Assembly: GCA_934045075.1 (NCBI GenBank)
Contig: OW203734.1
Span: 16,473,680 to 16,537,679, forward strand
Length of the DNA: 64,000 nucleotides
Direction: 5' to 3'
Source: Yponomeuta sedellus
Taxonomy: Eukaryota; Arthropoda; Insecta; Lepidoptera; Yponomeutidae
A program made the translations under genes and the position numbers. The first letter of the stretch is position 1. Every line of letters starts with the position of its first letter. The notes below the pieces were generated by a model. The model was given only the letters and a program-made list of their open reading frames with translations, did no database searches and was not told the origin of the DNA. This document shows positions 39,841-53,500 of the stretch, in pieces.

Positions 39841-39906
39841 TCAGTGCCTTCATAGATGGAGTACATCTATGAAGGCATAGATAGCTATTAGGTTGGAAGG
39901 CACTGA
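39841..39906. repeat. Nested inverted repeats upstream of LAS1
   Basis: Inner arms tgccttcatagatg / catctatgaaggca (39845-39858, 39864-39877). Outer arms tcagtgcctt / aaggcactga (39841-39850, 39897-39906). About 160 bp before the start codon; the two structures are mutually exclusive. Confidence 0.75.
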
Positions 39907-40056
39907 AAGTTCAATATTTTGCTGACAGCCGTTCAGAATCTGGCAATACTGCAAATGTCAAACCACCTGTGTGTCAACTGTCAAGCGTGTGACTTAACCT
40001 CAAAAGTAAACAAATATATTTTATCGGCTTATCGTGAATTCATAATTTATAGCTAA

Positions 40057-40062
40057 ATGTAA
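40057..40062 (+). promoter_or_regulatory. Start-stop mini-uORF in the LAS1 leader
   Basis: ATG followed directly by TAA, ending three bases before the LAS1 ATG and in the same frame. If transcribed, it would be a minimal upstream ORF able to delay ribosomes. The transcript start is not known, so this is inference. Confidence 0.4.
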
Positions 40063-40065
40063 AAA

Positions 40066-41138
40066 ATGAGTCAATACTATAATGTAGTTCCCTGGTTTAA
40101 CAGTGAAGAGTGGCGCTTGGTTTACAACAAATTATACTCTGCAACTTCGCATTATTCCCAGAAACAAGAGGCTCTGAAAATTTTGCTCATCTGGAAAGCC
40201 AGATGTCCATCTCTGCCTTCAGGTATAGAATCCACTTTAGGCTTGCTGGAGGTGCACTTAGAAGATACAAAGCCAGATGCACAGGATCCCAATGAGGAAG
40301 TGCTGCGTTTGGCGTATTCGTCAGCCATAATGCGGTTTGTAAACCATATGCTGGACACACAGACCGCTAAAGGTTCCAGCTTATACCAGGCGGCGAAGAA
40401 CCTAAACGTCCCGGACTGGATCATAGACCTCAGACATGACACTGCACACAGCAACATCTTACCTTCGTTAGAGTTACTCAGAGAAGCGGCGACTATAGGT
40501 CTGCTCTGGTTAAAAGGCACCTATTGGGAAAAACACAAAGAACACATAAAAGATTATGAGGCTGGCGAGAAAGCAATAGAATATGTCGATCACAAAATCA
40601 CATCACTGATGAACTTTTGCTTGTCTCTGAGTATTTGTGCTCATTCAAAGTGTAAAATCAAAAGTCTGGCTCAAATACCTGACAATGACATGAGGGAATC
40701 AATACTGCATGATGTCAGGGAGTTCTTGAGTGAAAACATTGATGTATCAAACATGAAGACTGTGTCAGTAGTCACATTGATAAACATGTTAAATGCACAA
40801 GCTAAGAGGTTGTTGAAAAGTAAAGATACAAGTTTACATGTCAACAAGGCCTTACTTGGAGAAGACTCTCTATTTCTATCTTTGGAATTGGTGGAATTAC
40901 TAGGGGAAACAGATTTTAAGAAGAAAAACTCTCTGAGCAAGCATTTCATGCAGTGTTTTGAAGTACTGCTGACTTTCCTACACACAAATGACTTGATGCT
41001 CAACTTTATCCTGGAGCTTATTGCCATCAGCCAGCGAGAGGAACACGGCAGCCTCAAGTGTAAGCTAGCTGCAGTCTGGATTTCAGAGATACTAAAAGCT
41101 CTCAAAAGATCTAAGGACTTTCAAAATAGGCTGAAAGG
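40066..41138 (+). CDS. LAS1L: LAS1-like rRNA-processing endoribonuclease, exon 1
   Basis: Start ATG at 40066 in an A-rich context. VPWFNSEEWRLVYNKLY and EALKILLIWKARCPSLPSGI match the Las1 N-terminus; LRLAYSSAIMRFVNHMLD and LNVPDWIIDLRHDTAHSNIL match the HEPN core. The RHDTAH run (about residues 123-128) is the R-x4-H nuclease motif. LAS1 cuts ITS2 of pre-rRNA with the Grc3/NOL9 kinase in the nucleolus. Exon 1 gives 357 codons plus two bases; donor gg/gtaagg. Unlike its neighbours the gene is almost intron-free and free of transposons. Confidence 0.92.
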
Positions 41139-41384
41139 GTAAGGAAAATGTTGATGTCTGAAATAGACTTTGTAAAAATCACACTGGTGCGAAGATCAAG
41201 TGTCAATCCAATTTTATTACAGCTCATTGACATTGCCCTTAAATAAAGTTATGCTTCTTAATTAAGTAGGTTATTTTGTGTTCCTCTACAGTTTCTTATT
41301 ACAGCTTAATTTGTCCATTTTCTTTAATTCGCTTCCACTCTTTATTCAAATTATTCTAGTACTTATGATTAACTATTGTTTCAG

Positions 41385-41964
41385 GTCTGATTATGAAAAT
41401 GAGAACCAAAAGATAAACAAAAAGAAGAAGGATCTTAGGCTTCTGTACCAGCATTGGTTTCCCAATGACAAGCAATGTAGCCTACTTCTGGACTTACAGA
41501 AAGAAGCGCCATATGAACTGACTGACATTCACTTTGTTAAGCCAATTATTTCATCTTACAATCCATATCTGACCTGCTTTATAAAGGATCTATTCAAATT
41601 ACTTAATCCTGAATTACCTAAGGAAGCAACTGAGAAAATATACAAGTTAGTGGAGTTGATATCAAATCCAGATAAGTTGTTGGCATCAGCTAGTAAAGTG
41701 TATACAGCTGATGACTTGGATGTAGAAACAAATGGCATAGCAACGGCCCAGAGTGACCAATCAGAATGTGTGGAGATAAGTGAAGAGCAATCATCATCCA
41801 CCAGCCAGCAAGACCACAGCCCTACTGAGTCCCTTGTCACAGGAATTTGGAAACTTGCTTCTAAAGAATACAGCTGGTCTGCTTGCCCAATAGGTCTGTT
41901 GCCATGGCAGCAAATACAACATCAAATCAATATTGAAAATAATAATATGGATGTAGAAAACTAA
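41385..41964 (+). CDS. LAS1L: LAS1-like protein, exon 2 (C-terminal part)
   Basis: Acceptor tttcag at 41379-41384. The first base completes Gly, then SDYENENQKINKKKKDLRLL and a helical stretch to a Ser/Glu/Gln-rich linker, and the end motif WSACPIGLLPWQQ, which resembles the C-terminal W-x-x-CP-x-G-x-LPWQ tail of Las1 proteins. Together with exon 1, ~550 residues. The linker is poorly conserved in the family. Confidence 0.9.
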
Positions 41965-41998
41965 AATAAGAAAATATGTTTGTAACCTCTTCTATAAA

Positions 41999-42004
41999 AA
42001 TAAA
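41999..42004 (+). terminator. LAS1 poly(A) signal
   Basis: aataaa 35 bases after the stop codon. A reverse-strand tttatt follows within 40 bases and might serve the convergent myosin gene. Confidence 0.6.
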
Positions 42005-42029
42005 CAGCATTGTATCTTTTCTCCACAGC

Positions 42030-45000
42030 AATTGTTTATTTTTTATAGTTTGCATATAGTATAACATTTTGGTTACATTTTCATTATATTGACACATTAT
42101 AGGAGGCCTAGCAATAAATTGAACAATATACATGTTATTAGTATATTACAAGATTCACTAAGGATTAATATGTAGGACAAAGGTCACAGTCAAATAACAT
42201 AGGAATATAAAATGACAATGTATAAATGGCTTAGTATTGGTCCTTAGCAAATGTTCCACAAATTAAAAACTGCGTATCCTTTTAAGCTTTCTGGCATCTA
42301 TTACATTATAGTTTTGTTACTTAATAAAAGAGCAGATATTAAATAGGTATACTTGTCTGCACTGGAAATAAAAATGTATATACGTTATAAAAAATACACT
42401 GAATGTTTTCGTTCATTTAACAGATCTAAACTGTCATGTGTGATGAAGTGATGACTTAATTTCAAACGCATGCTCGAGTTACGATAACACATTGAAAATA
42501 ATTACTATATCAATTAAAATAGGAATCAATCTTCGACTATTCAACAATTTCGAAATATCAATTATTTTAATAGGCACCAGTGTACGAAGTTTTAATAACC
42601 GATTCTTAGAATGAATCATTAACTCAATAGGTAGGCACTTTAAAAATTAATTATGTGATACAGAACGAAACTGCTAGAATAAAATAGTACCTGGCTATAG
42701 ATGACTTACTAATAACTAAACTAGGTATATACAGTAAAATCCCTGAACTCCCTGAAAAGAATTTGCAACTTATGTACATACACTTCCAAAGTGTGCCAGA
42801 CACCTTCAGTGTCCAAAATCCACAAAATGTAAACAAACATTCTGCAAGACTGGCTATCAAGTGCAATTGTAACGAGCGATAAGACCTAACCATAGCCACA
42901 TTGCACATTAACTCGAAACTTTACAAAATATCCTAAATCAAAATTATCATTATGAGTATGTCTTACTATGAGGAGACTGATAACATTAATCATATCAAAA
43001 AGCTTCATAAAAATGTTCTGATTATAAGCTTCTAATGGAAATGTTCCTAAAAAGTTAATTCCATTGACACAAGCATTGATTGAAGGTCGCTTCTTTGGCC
43101 TACTGTCTGGACTATTTAACCACAAAAGGCACAGAAAATATCCATTATGTTCATGAACATTACTGGTACATGGAGTTAGATTTCCATTAAGGGCTTTAGA
43201 TTTATTAAGTTAGCCTCAATTTCTGTGTTTAGCCATGTGGTATCCTTTTACCATATCAGGAAGAATGAGCGAGTCATGTGGACGTTACACTGTCACAACC
43301 ACAACTACTACCGATTACGACACTCTATAAACGTAACTGGTGCACTTTGCCAATTATTCTGTACAGCAACGTATGCGTGCTAGTAGTTCTTACGTGAGAT
43401 TCCGTTGTTTTAATTAAGAGGCATTTAAAAAAACAAAACGTAAAATTAAATATTTCATAGCGCAATAATTTCGTAAGTTATAAATACCATAAAATCATTG
43501 AGCTAAGAGTTCGATAAAAAACATGGATTTTAGGAAATAATTCTAATACAGGTATTTTCACAGAGACATTCGTTGTTTAGATAGTTACTAATAGTTAAAA
43601 CAGCAAGTGAAGCCTGACGCATAGCGGAGGATATTTGTGACTTAAATATACTCGTAGTAGCTTATCTACTAGACAGTCTTTTAGATAATATAAGCAAATA
43701 AAATGGAAAGTATAAATAAGGAACAGCTCGTCCGATAGAAGAGGAAACTAGTGCCCAAGCGACATGGTATAGAGGGTAACTCGCCATTGTTTACCACGCA
43801 GGTTTTGTATAATAATAATAAGATTGTAATAAAATATAGTTTTTAACTATATTCTGTTAAAAATATGCCCATAGTCTGAATATCGATACAAAATTAGGTA
43901 CTCTATTATACTGTAAAATAATATTAGACATGTATACTTTGGAATTCCTAATTTAATAAATAGATGAATGATGAATTTTAACATCACATACAAATGGTTT
44001 TTATCAAATACGTATCAAATGCGTTCGGAATGACCAATTTAACACCAACTAAGCTTAAAAAAATTGGCATCACATTCAGCGGCCGTCACTGAAACACAAT
44101 ATTCATCACAAAATTATTCATAATGTATAAAACTTTTAAAGCAAAAATATTGCTGACTTTTAAAACCACAAGTAGAAAACGATTTAAGTACATTATTTAC
44201 AATAGATAAGATGTCGTAAAATATATTAGTGCAACGCGACGTCGATACACGAATACGATAAATATGAGTAATAAATAACACTATGAACAGACAACACTAC
44301 ACGAGGTCTTTTATCCGGACACTAGGGGTTTGTAAGCTCTTCACTCATAAAATTGGTTTTCAATGCTTATTCTCAAATTACTCGTATGAAGGGAAGTCCC
44401 GACTAGTGCATTTGGTTCATTTTGTGATGCCATTGACAATATCGGTCATGTTATTTTATCCACATTAGAAACACTTGGCAAGAAAACACTACTCTTACGT
44501 ATAAAATGCGGTACGGTACCGGAGATATATATTATTAACAGTGGACGCGCGGGTCTTAACATTTAGCAAGGATGAAGGTAGCTTAAAATCTCGGTACCAC
44601 TAATACTTGTTACTATCACGAAAGGTTTCGATAAATCACAAAAGGAATTTTAAGTTTACTACTATAACGACATCAACAATTTTCAGTCCAAAACTTTTTT
44701 GTTGTGAATAATCTAATCTATTGGAATGTATGAATTTATTCCACACTTTTTATCAAACTTGTTTTGTAGTATGTAAGGAAGGCGACGAGTAACGAGTTTG
44801 TACACATTTAGACAACCCTATTTCATTTACGATAAATGCACAACGCTACGGCAATGGTACGATTAAGATTCGATTAGCTTTCAACAAACGACACTAGTTT
44901 AAACTGGGGCACACTTTACACCTATACACCATTACAATGTCTTGTTTCACGCCTATATTTTTTTACTATTCTCCGTTTCTTGTGGTTTTATTTACTGGTT

Positions 45001-45505
45001 ATACTTTCCGAGGCAAGTTAATGATTGGATGTACAATAACAACTTAATGCACTAAAATTAAGAACTCAGAGAAGTTTTCTCATCCAGCCTTTAATGTGCA
45101 GACACCTCTCAATTCCAGGCCAAATGATCCACTTAAAACTTACGCATACAATGCTGAGTTGCACAAACTTACTTAAATCTCTTATGTCCATTATCACTCT
45201 AATCTCATTTTGCAATTATATCACACAAGTTTTAAGCTTTAGTCGTCCCCACAACTTAAAATTTAGTACACGGAGGACGGTTTACCGACGCAAATTTACG
45301 TTACCCACCGTTTAAATTCGTCCAAATGATTATTTCGACACTCCGTCAGACTACCTGTGATTGGTCGCCAGACTTCTGACGTTCCACGCACAAATCCGAG
45401 TCGTATCACAGCTTCAGACAGCAAACGCCACTGGGACTATGCACTCTAGCGTAGTGCGTTTACAATCTATTAGGAATCAGCCCGTTGGGGCGGGTGGGGC
45501 CGGCG
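42030..45505. other. Convergent intergenic region, possibly long Myo9 3' UTR
   Basis: 3.5 kb, AT-rich, with no conserved coding frame on either strand and no recognised mobile element, unlike the rest of the window. The lack of transposons would fit a transcribed 3' UTR of the myosin gene (stop at 45506), but transcription is not shown. Confidence 0.4.
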
Positions 45506-45659
45506 TCAGACCATAATGGGGTCGTCGGAGGAGAGTTGCCGGTGCAACGCACGCTGCGACTTGAGCGAGGCGGCGCCGCTGCCCGCGCTCAGGTCGTCCG
45601 TGCTGCCGAACTCGCCGTCGTGGTCCGTCGTCGACAGAAGATCGTCGTCAGATGTCGCC
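45506..45659 (-). CDS. Myo9: Myo9 last exon: acidic/Ser-rich C-terminus
   Basis: One base completes Arg, then ATSDDDLLSTTDHDGEFGST, DDLSAGSGAA and RQLSSDDPIMV-stop. Possible phosphorylation-rich tail. Acceptor cattgcag on the - strand. It abuts a LINE scrap (45665-45745). Confidence 0.85.
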
Positions 45660-47157
45660 CTGCAATGAAGTCTGTCAGGATCGTGGCAAGTGCTGGACTC
45701 TGACCACCCCTCCGGGATATAGGGGCGAGTTTGTGTATCGGACTAATAGGGATTAGAGATCCCACAGGAATTTATGCGGTGTTTTATGGAGAGTATCAGA
45801 GTACAAGCCCAGGAGAATATTCCAGCTTAAGTCGTCGGGAAATTCTCGGTAATCGCCCAATGCCAATGATTAGAAAGTCTATATCTAGCAGGGGGAGAGC
45901 GGTAAGCTGATGGAGAGGAACCAATAGGCGACTACTAAAGAAATCCCGATAATCCCAATAGTTTACAGTACCTAGTAGTGGATTGGGAAGACGCTGCCAC
46001 GTCGAGCTCAATAACCACATAAGTGTGGGTAGGTCGACAGTTGTAACAAGCAGCTTTTTGTTTATTTTCTGGCGCGTGCCGATATTAGCGATCCCAAGAA
46101 AATATTGAGACTGCAAGCTTGGCATTCCAAAAAAATAGCATTACAAAAGGTGCTAAGCAAGTTTCCTCTGGGATCGAGAGGCCTGCTGTCTTTAGCAGGA
46201 AAGTTGTTGGATTACTATGGTGAAGTCACTCACCGGATGAGCGTGGGCAGGTTGGCGGTGATGAGCCGCTTCTCCTTGTTGATCTCCTCGATGTGTCCCT
46301 CGAGCAGCGCCTCTGCGCGCGTGCCGCCGCGCGTCGCGTCGCGCATCTCGGCGAGGCGCCCGTGCGCCGTCTGCTCCGCGTTGTCGAGCGTCTCGATGTC
46401 GTTTAACATCACGCGGATCTGCGATCGGGCAATCAAAGGGCGGTTAGAGAGACATGCTACATTTAGATCGAGAACACTTTCGATAGATAGAATATTCTTT
46501 ATTGTACACAGAAATTACAAAAACCTATATAGAGGCTAAAAGTTCCATCCATGCCGGGATTAGAACCCGCGACCTCTGGCTATCCGTGACAGAAATTACA
46601 GTAACAGAAATTATCTAAGAAATTTAGTACAAATGACGCCTTGTTACTAAAAGCAATTTCTTCTAGGCAACCATAGACGGAGACAAGAAAGAAATTAGAG
46701 ACGGGTAGGCGGGTGCAATACAGAAATATAGAAATTAGGAATTCAACGAAAAACCACACACATAAATAATTAAGATACATATACATACAAATAGTTAAAT
46801 TATATATGGGAAGAGGAAATAACATTGCACCAGAGAAAAAAGAACGTAGATAGTAAAGAATATTCTTTTATTGATTACATTAAATGTAACAAATTTTGTA
46901 ATTTCTTAAATCTAAGGCCCACTTGCCTTAGCCCGGGTTAGCTCATTTAACCCCAGGTTAATAGGTTAAAACGATCCTTTTCGCATACAAAATTATCGAG
47001 TTAACAGTTAACTCGAGTTAAATGAGCTAACCCGCGCTGACGCAAGTGGGCCTAAAAATTTTATACAATTAGCGGGTCGTATCGTCCTGGAGTGATCTCT
47101 TCCAGAGAAGCTTTGGATGGAGTGGATTGCAGGTAAGGAACATAAATTTACATGGTT

Positions 47158-47189
<32 letters not shown>

Positions 47190-47239
47190 TTCTTTCTTCC
47201 TTCTTCTTTCTTTCTTCTTTCTTTCTTCTTCTTTCTTTT

Positions 47240-47294
<55 letters not shown>

Positions 47295-47351
47295 CTTTCT
47301 TTCCTTTCTTCTTCTTCTCTTTCTTTCTTTCTTTCTTTCTTCTTTCTTTCT

Positions 47352-47382
<31 letters not shown>

Positions 47383-47411
47383 TTTCTTTCTTTCTTTCTT
47401 CTTCTTTCTTT

Positions 47412-47493
<82 letters not shown>

Positions 47494-47495
47494 CT

Positions 47496-47531
<36 letters not shown>

Positions 47532-47550
47532 TTCTTTCTTTCTTTCTTTC

Positions 47551-47591
<41 letters not shown>

Positions 47592-50500
47592 TTTCTTTCT
47601 TTCTTCTCTTTCTTCCTTCTTTCTTTCTTTCTTTCTTTCTTTCTTCTTTCTTTTCTTTTCTTCTTCTTCTTTCTTTCTTTCTTTCTTTCTTCTTGCTTCT
47701 CTTTCTTTCTTTCTTTCTTTCTTTCTTTTCTTCTCTTCTTCTTTTCTTTCTTCTTTCTTCTTCTCTTTCTTTTTTATTATCTGGCATATTTTGTAAAGTG
47801 AAAGATCTTATCCTTATTTTCTCAATCGTTCTTCTCTTCTTTTTCTAGAAACACGTGGCTCTAGAACACGTTTCTAGAAAGCACTGCTCAACAGCTACTT
47901 ACGGTTATATCAGGATACCTAAATTGATTGAATGACTTGTTTTACGGAGTGAATCATTCATTCGCTAGTCTACTGAACTTGGAACAACTAACTCACATTC
48001 CTCATCCGCTCGTGCAGTATGGCCTCGACGCAGGCGGTCTGCCGCGCGATGTCGTGCAGGCTGTCCTGCGCCACCTGCACCTTGCTCGTGCGCAGGATGC
48101 ACGGTGCGAACACGATCGCCAGCGCGTTCGGGCCCATCCTGCGACGAACACGCCATTTTAGCGAACCAAGTGTAATATATGATGAAATGAATTCGAAGCG
48201 CTCTCCCAACAGAACCTTTATTACATTATGTAACCAAGATCAGTTCGCGCAAATCTTCAAGTTAGCTCTGAAGTTGGCACTGCGGCCACTGCGCAGATGT
48301 ACTCCATTCCGCTGACAGCTATTTTTTGCTATCGCAACGCGAAGCCCGCCACCTTCAGAGCTAACTACAAGATTTGCGCGAACAGTTTTATCTCTTGTGC
48401 AAGAAAGAATTTATATTAATAATAAAACGAAGAACGTGCTGAAAAATTGGATCGATAATAGGTAAGTCTTGTATCTACCGGCATATGCTGAGCCATAATT
48501 TATATATTTGCGGTCCACCCTAAATTATATATTTGTTGCTCGTAATTTGTCAGATTCACTGTTTAGTTGGTCGAAATATACGCATTTTTCTTTACTTTAA
48601 AAAGAAAGAATACAATTATTTAGATTGCCTAATAATTAATTTTACAGCCTAAACGGTCAGAAAAAGTCCCACGTATTTTTGAAGTTGTGCGAGCTCTGAA
48701 AAAATGTGACATCAGGGGCTGCGCAGCGATTATGTATTGAATTCGTTCAAGTGTAACAATATTGGGTAAACCCCCAATTATTCGCAAGAGAAAGAGAAAA
48801 AACAATTTAGGGTGTTTACCCAAAATTTTTTTCTCTTACTCTTGAACGAACGAACACGCCACAACTGCATGTGCTCGATAGTTTTATCTAGCCCATGTAG
48901 TTGTGGCGCCACTCTATCAGGATCAGTAGTATTCGTACTCAAAGGGTAGGTATTAATAACACAATCAGCAAAAATATTACTGAGCAAAACAGCTCAGCAA
49001 TTAACAGCAGCAGCAGAATCTGAAATACCTTTTGTAAAATTTTGGTAAACTTTTCATATTAGCTTACGGAACGGAATTCTTTTGTTTTATTTTTTAAATT
49101 ATAATAAAAAAAAGTTAATACATTTATTTCTGTTAAAGTGATAGTTATATCTATCTAGAGCGGAAATTCTAATGACGTCTGCTGTCCCAAATAAAATTAT
49201 TTTGTCATTCTATTATTTTGCTGACCAAATATTTGGTTTGTTTGACGACTGCGTATCCTTTAATTCGATGACCCATAATTGATTGCTACGAAAATTATTA
49301 TTTTGGTTTCTGACCAAATATTTAGTTTTGGACGATTTCATTACTACTCTTCTTAGTATAACTTATTTTCATTCCACTGGAGTGCCCTTAATCGAAGTAC
49401 GAGTAGTAAATGAACATGAGTACAAGGTCAGAGATCAAGGTCACCTGTTGCTGTCCTCGTTGAGGGCGACCCTGGCCAGGTGGAAGATGAGTCGCTCCAC
49501 CAGGTCATAGTTGGGCTTCGGGAGCTTCCTCAGGATCGCGTACAGGCTGTTTACACGCTCCTGGGTAGAGAAACGGTGCTCAGTGAGATTGCTGCCAGCA
49601 TGTTTGCTGGAAGGTCGCTTTAATGGACTGTATTAAATTGCGTTTAACTTTCTAAAGTTAATTATTATTATTTTATTATTCTTGTTTATTATTCTTCAAT
49701 CATAGTTCAATTCGCTTATCACAACTATAGATTTCAACTTGACCGACGATCACTAAATATCGACTCAACTGTTGCTACTCTCGATTATCAACTGACTTCA
49801 AATTCAAATTCAATTCAAATAATTTTATTTCAACGTAAAGAATTTACATTCTATTTGCTGAATGTCAATGTACAATGTAAAGTGTAAGCCGCCGCCTTCG
49901 GGCCGTATTGTAGTGGAGAAAAAGGCAGCGGAAAAAAAAACTCCACTCTGACCATCTTTTCTCAAATCATCTTAAAACCAAATACATCAGTTGCCATATG
50001 TAAACCTAATAAGATTTCATGATTGCCATTAACAACCCTAAATGCCAAAGCATTAGTCAAATGTCTCACAATAATAGGGGAAAACATAAGTGCTGCGGCC
50101 AGACACACGAACAGCACTCGTTCACGAGCATAACGCAGTGCTCAGCCATCATCAGTCTCAACCATTTTGGAGGGAGATAGATGACCCGAACACCACGCTA
50201 CCATTCGAATGACCTTTAGCAAACTTGCAGTTAAGTTTTTGTCAGTTATATAAGGTATCATATAGTTATTAATATGCAATCACGTCGTCTGTACACACTT
50301 GTATTATAAAATATATGTTATACTTAGTTATACTTAACAATAAAATCGCGGTGGAATTGGTTTACTACCACGGATTAGGATCGTTTATATAGTCGTCTAT
50401 TCTATAATATGCCTTTTTACATAGCGAATTTTTAATGAAAGTTTTAAATTTATTTTCAGACAAGCATAGAACACGTTCTGGAATTTTGTTGTAAAAACGA

Positions 50501-53500
50501 ACGCAGTAACCTACAAATGATGTGCCTACCTTGGCTAATCGGGATTTAGTACAAGCAACCTTGTTTCTATTCCTTGTGTTTACGTTATGAACGTCCCTAT
50601 TTAATTTAAACATTGTTATATTTTTTCGGACATACTTTATATTATCGAATATATATTGGCAAGCCAGTGTAAGAATGCCTATTTCTTTAAATCGCTCCCT
50701 TAGCGTTTCTCTACTGTTTAAGTTGTAAATAGCTCTTATTGCTCTTTTTTGCAAGACAAATATGGTTTCTATATCTGCTGCCCGTCCCCATAATAACAAA
50801 CCATACGACATGACACTGTGAAAATAACTAAAATAGACCAGCCTCGCCGTCGACACGTCTGTAAGTTGTCTAATTTTTCTGACTGCAAACGCTGCTGAAC
50901 TCAACCGACCCGACAGTTTTCCAATATGCTGACCCCATTGCAGTTTTGAGTCTATCGTTATGCCTAAAAAAAGCGTGGACTCTACCAGCTCTAGCCTCTC
51001 ACCAGATATTTTTAAACTCGTGTCAACATTTTTAACATTGGGTAGTGAGAATTTGATGCATTTTGTCTTTTTTGCATTTAGCATCAGATTGTTTATAGTG
51101 AACCAGTTTAGAATAGTAGATAAAGCATTGTTTACATCGTCTACATTACTTATACCTCTCTTTACTTTAAAAATTAAGGAAGTATCATCTGCAAACAACA
51201 CTATCTGCGAAAGCTTTTCTACTAGGTAGGGCAAATCATTTATATATACCAAAAAAAGGAACGGACCCAGTATAGAACCTTGAGGTACTCCTACTTTTAC
51301 ATCAGAACCCGAGGATTTAACTCTATTAATATCAACCTTCACAGTTCTGTCTGTTAAGTAAGATCGAAGAAGACTTAGTGATTTATTACTTAAACCATAT
51401 CGGTGCAATTTTATGAGAAGTGTTTCGTGGTCAACGCAGTCAAACGCCTTAGAAAGGTCACAGAAAACCCCAATGGCATCCTGCGACTCCTCCCACGCCT
51501 CAAAGATATGCTTTACTAACGCTATGCCTGCTTCCGTCGTTGAGCGGCCTTTTGTAAACCCGAACTGTTTCTTATGGAAGAGCTTATTTATACTAAAATG
51601 AGTTTGCCATTGATGTAATATTACTTTCTCAAAAACTTTACTTAGCACCGGCAGTATTGCTATAGGTCTGAAATTATTTGGATCTTCACTATCACCAGAT
51701 TTAAACAAGGGTACGATTTTACTTAACTTTAATAGATTAGGAAAGGTTCCCTGGTAAACACATTTATTAAAAATCAAAGCAAGGTAAGGTGCTAGAATAT
51801 CGATTATAGTGGATATTAATTTAACCGATAACCCCCACAAATCTTCAGTCTTTTTTAAGTTTAACTCTTTAAATGATTTGACAATAGTTAAGGTAGTTAT
51901 ATGGGAGAATTGGAAGTCAACTTTACATGGATTTGTACTTTCCAAAAGTAAGGTATCGGCTAATTGGGAGGAAGAATTTAAGCTAGCCGTTATATGCAGT
52001 GGCATGTTTTTAAAAAAAGTTTGAAATATTTCTGCTATGTCCTTCTTCGAATTAACTAACTTACCTTCGATCTTCAACGCAAATCCCTGGTCCTTAAGTC
52101 TCGTTTTACCTGTTTCTTTGTTAATTACTTGCCAGACTGTTTTTATTTTATTAGAAGACGCCATAATTTTTTTACTTATACTTATCGATTTGGCTGTTAA
52201 ACAAGTTTGTCTAAAAGTTTTTGAATATTTTTTTACGTACTCTTTGAACGTCGGATCGTGATTGAATTGTTTTTCTTCATACAATTCATAAAGCCTTTTC
52301 CTACTTCTATATATACCTGGCGTTGCCCATTCTGAAAACCCGCTTTTTAACTCTGTAATTTTTTTTACGTTAAAAACATGTTCAAATTCTTTTGATATGG
52401 TTGAAAACAATACTTGATATAACGTATTCGGATCATTGCTATCGAAATTCAACGAATTTAACTTTATGTTTATATTTTTTTTAAATAATTCAATTTTTTT
52501 CTCTGTTATTGGCCTACCATTTAAACTGCGGACTGCGGGGCCAGGCGCCCCGCTATTTATACCAAACACATATCATCCATTTCTTCGTAACAAACATATC
52601 TATCTCACTCGCACACTACATATATCCATCCTTCTCTAGCATAATATGTCTATCACACACACACACATCCAGATGGTTTCTTTTCTTACCTCTCGGAAGG
52701 TTGCAGAATGTTCCCGAAAGATCGAGTTTGTAATAGTATAACTCTATTTGACTAATCTAGAAACTTCGCGAAGTATCTAAGAAGGTACTAAAAAACCATA
52801 GATCGTTCCAGAACATTCTGTGGTAGTGCCTAGAATCTCTTCGAAGGTACAAGAAATAGGTTCTAGAAGACTATCGAACATTCCAGAATATCTTTCTATC
52901 TCCGTCTAACAGATAGCTCTGCCTCTATGTAGCACATTAATTATTCTGGAAGGTCCGACTGCGCTCTCGCCGTCCGTGACAGTCGCCGGGTAACATAACT
53001 GATTAGAGTTGTCGTACGTGAAGGTCGATCCTCACCTGCGGGTCAGAGATCTGCGCGGCCAGTATGAAGTCGTCGTAGAGGTCAAAGGTGAGAAGGGGCT
53101 CCGGCAGCTCGCGGAAAAACGTCTTGAGCACGGAGGCGCGCACGTGCACGGCGTACGAGTCCAACTTGTCGGCGCCCTCCTCGGGCCGTTCGTCTAATAG
53201 CCGCCGCAACTCGCGGACCTGAGGGAAGCGTTTCAGTGAGCATTAGGCTGAATTTAGTCTCACGCTCACCGTCAGCGCTCATAGATCAGCGCGTAGTTCA
53301 TCAGCGCTGAGGCTCAGCGTGGCTCGTTTCAGTATCGTACTGACCGCCTTACTGTACAGACGAAGACCAAAATGCGGAGTGTATTAGTTATTGCTGCTTT
53401 GTACTACCTATCTCAAAAAAAATAAAAACCGGCGACGACGAAAAACGCATCTTTATTTTTGTAAAGTGGACCGGATGCATCCCACAATTTCTTCCTCAGG

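Noticed and set aside
47008..47848. Long open frames of 200-260 codons
   Set aside because: Low-complexity translations (Phe/Leu/Ser or Lys/Glu/Arg) of a TTTC microsatellite.
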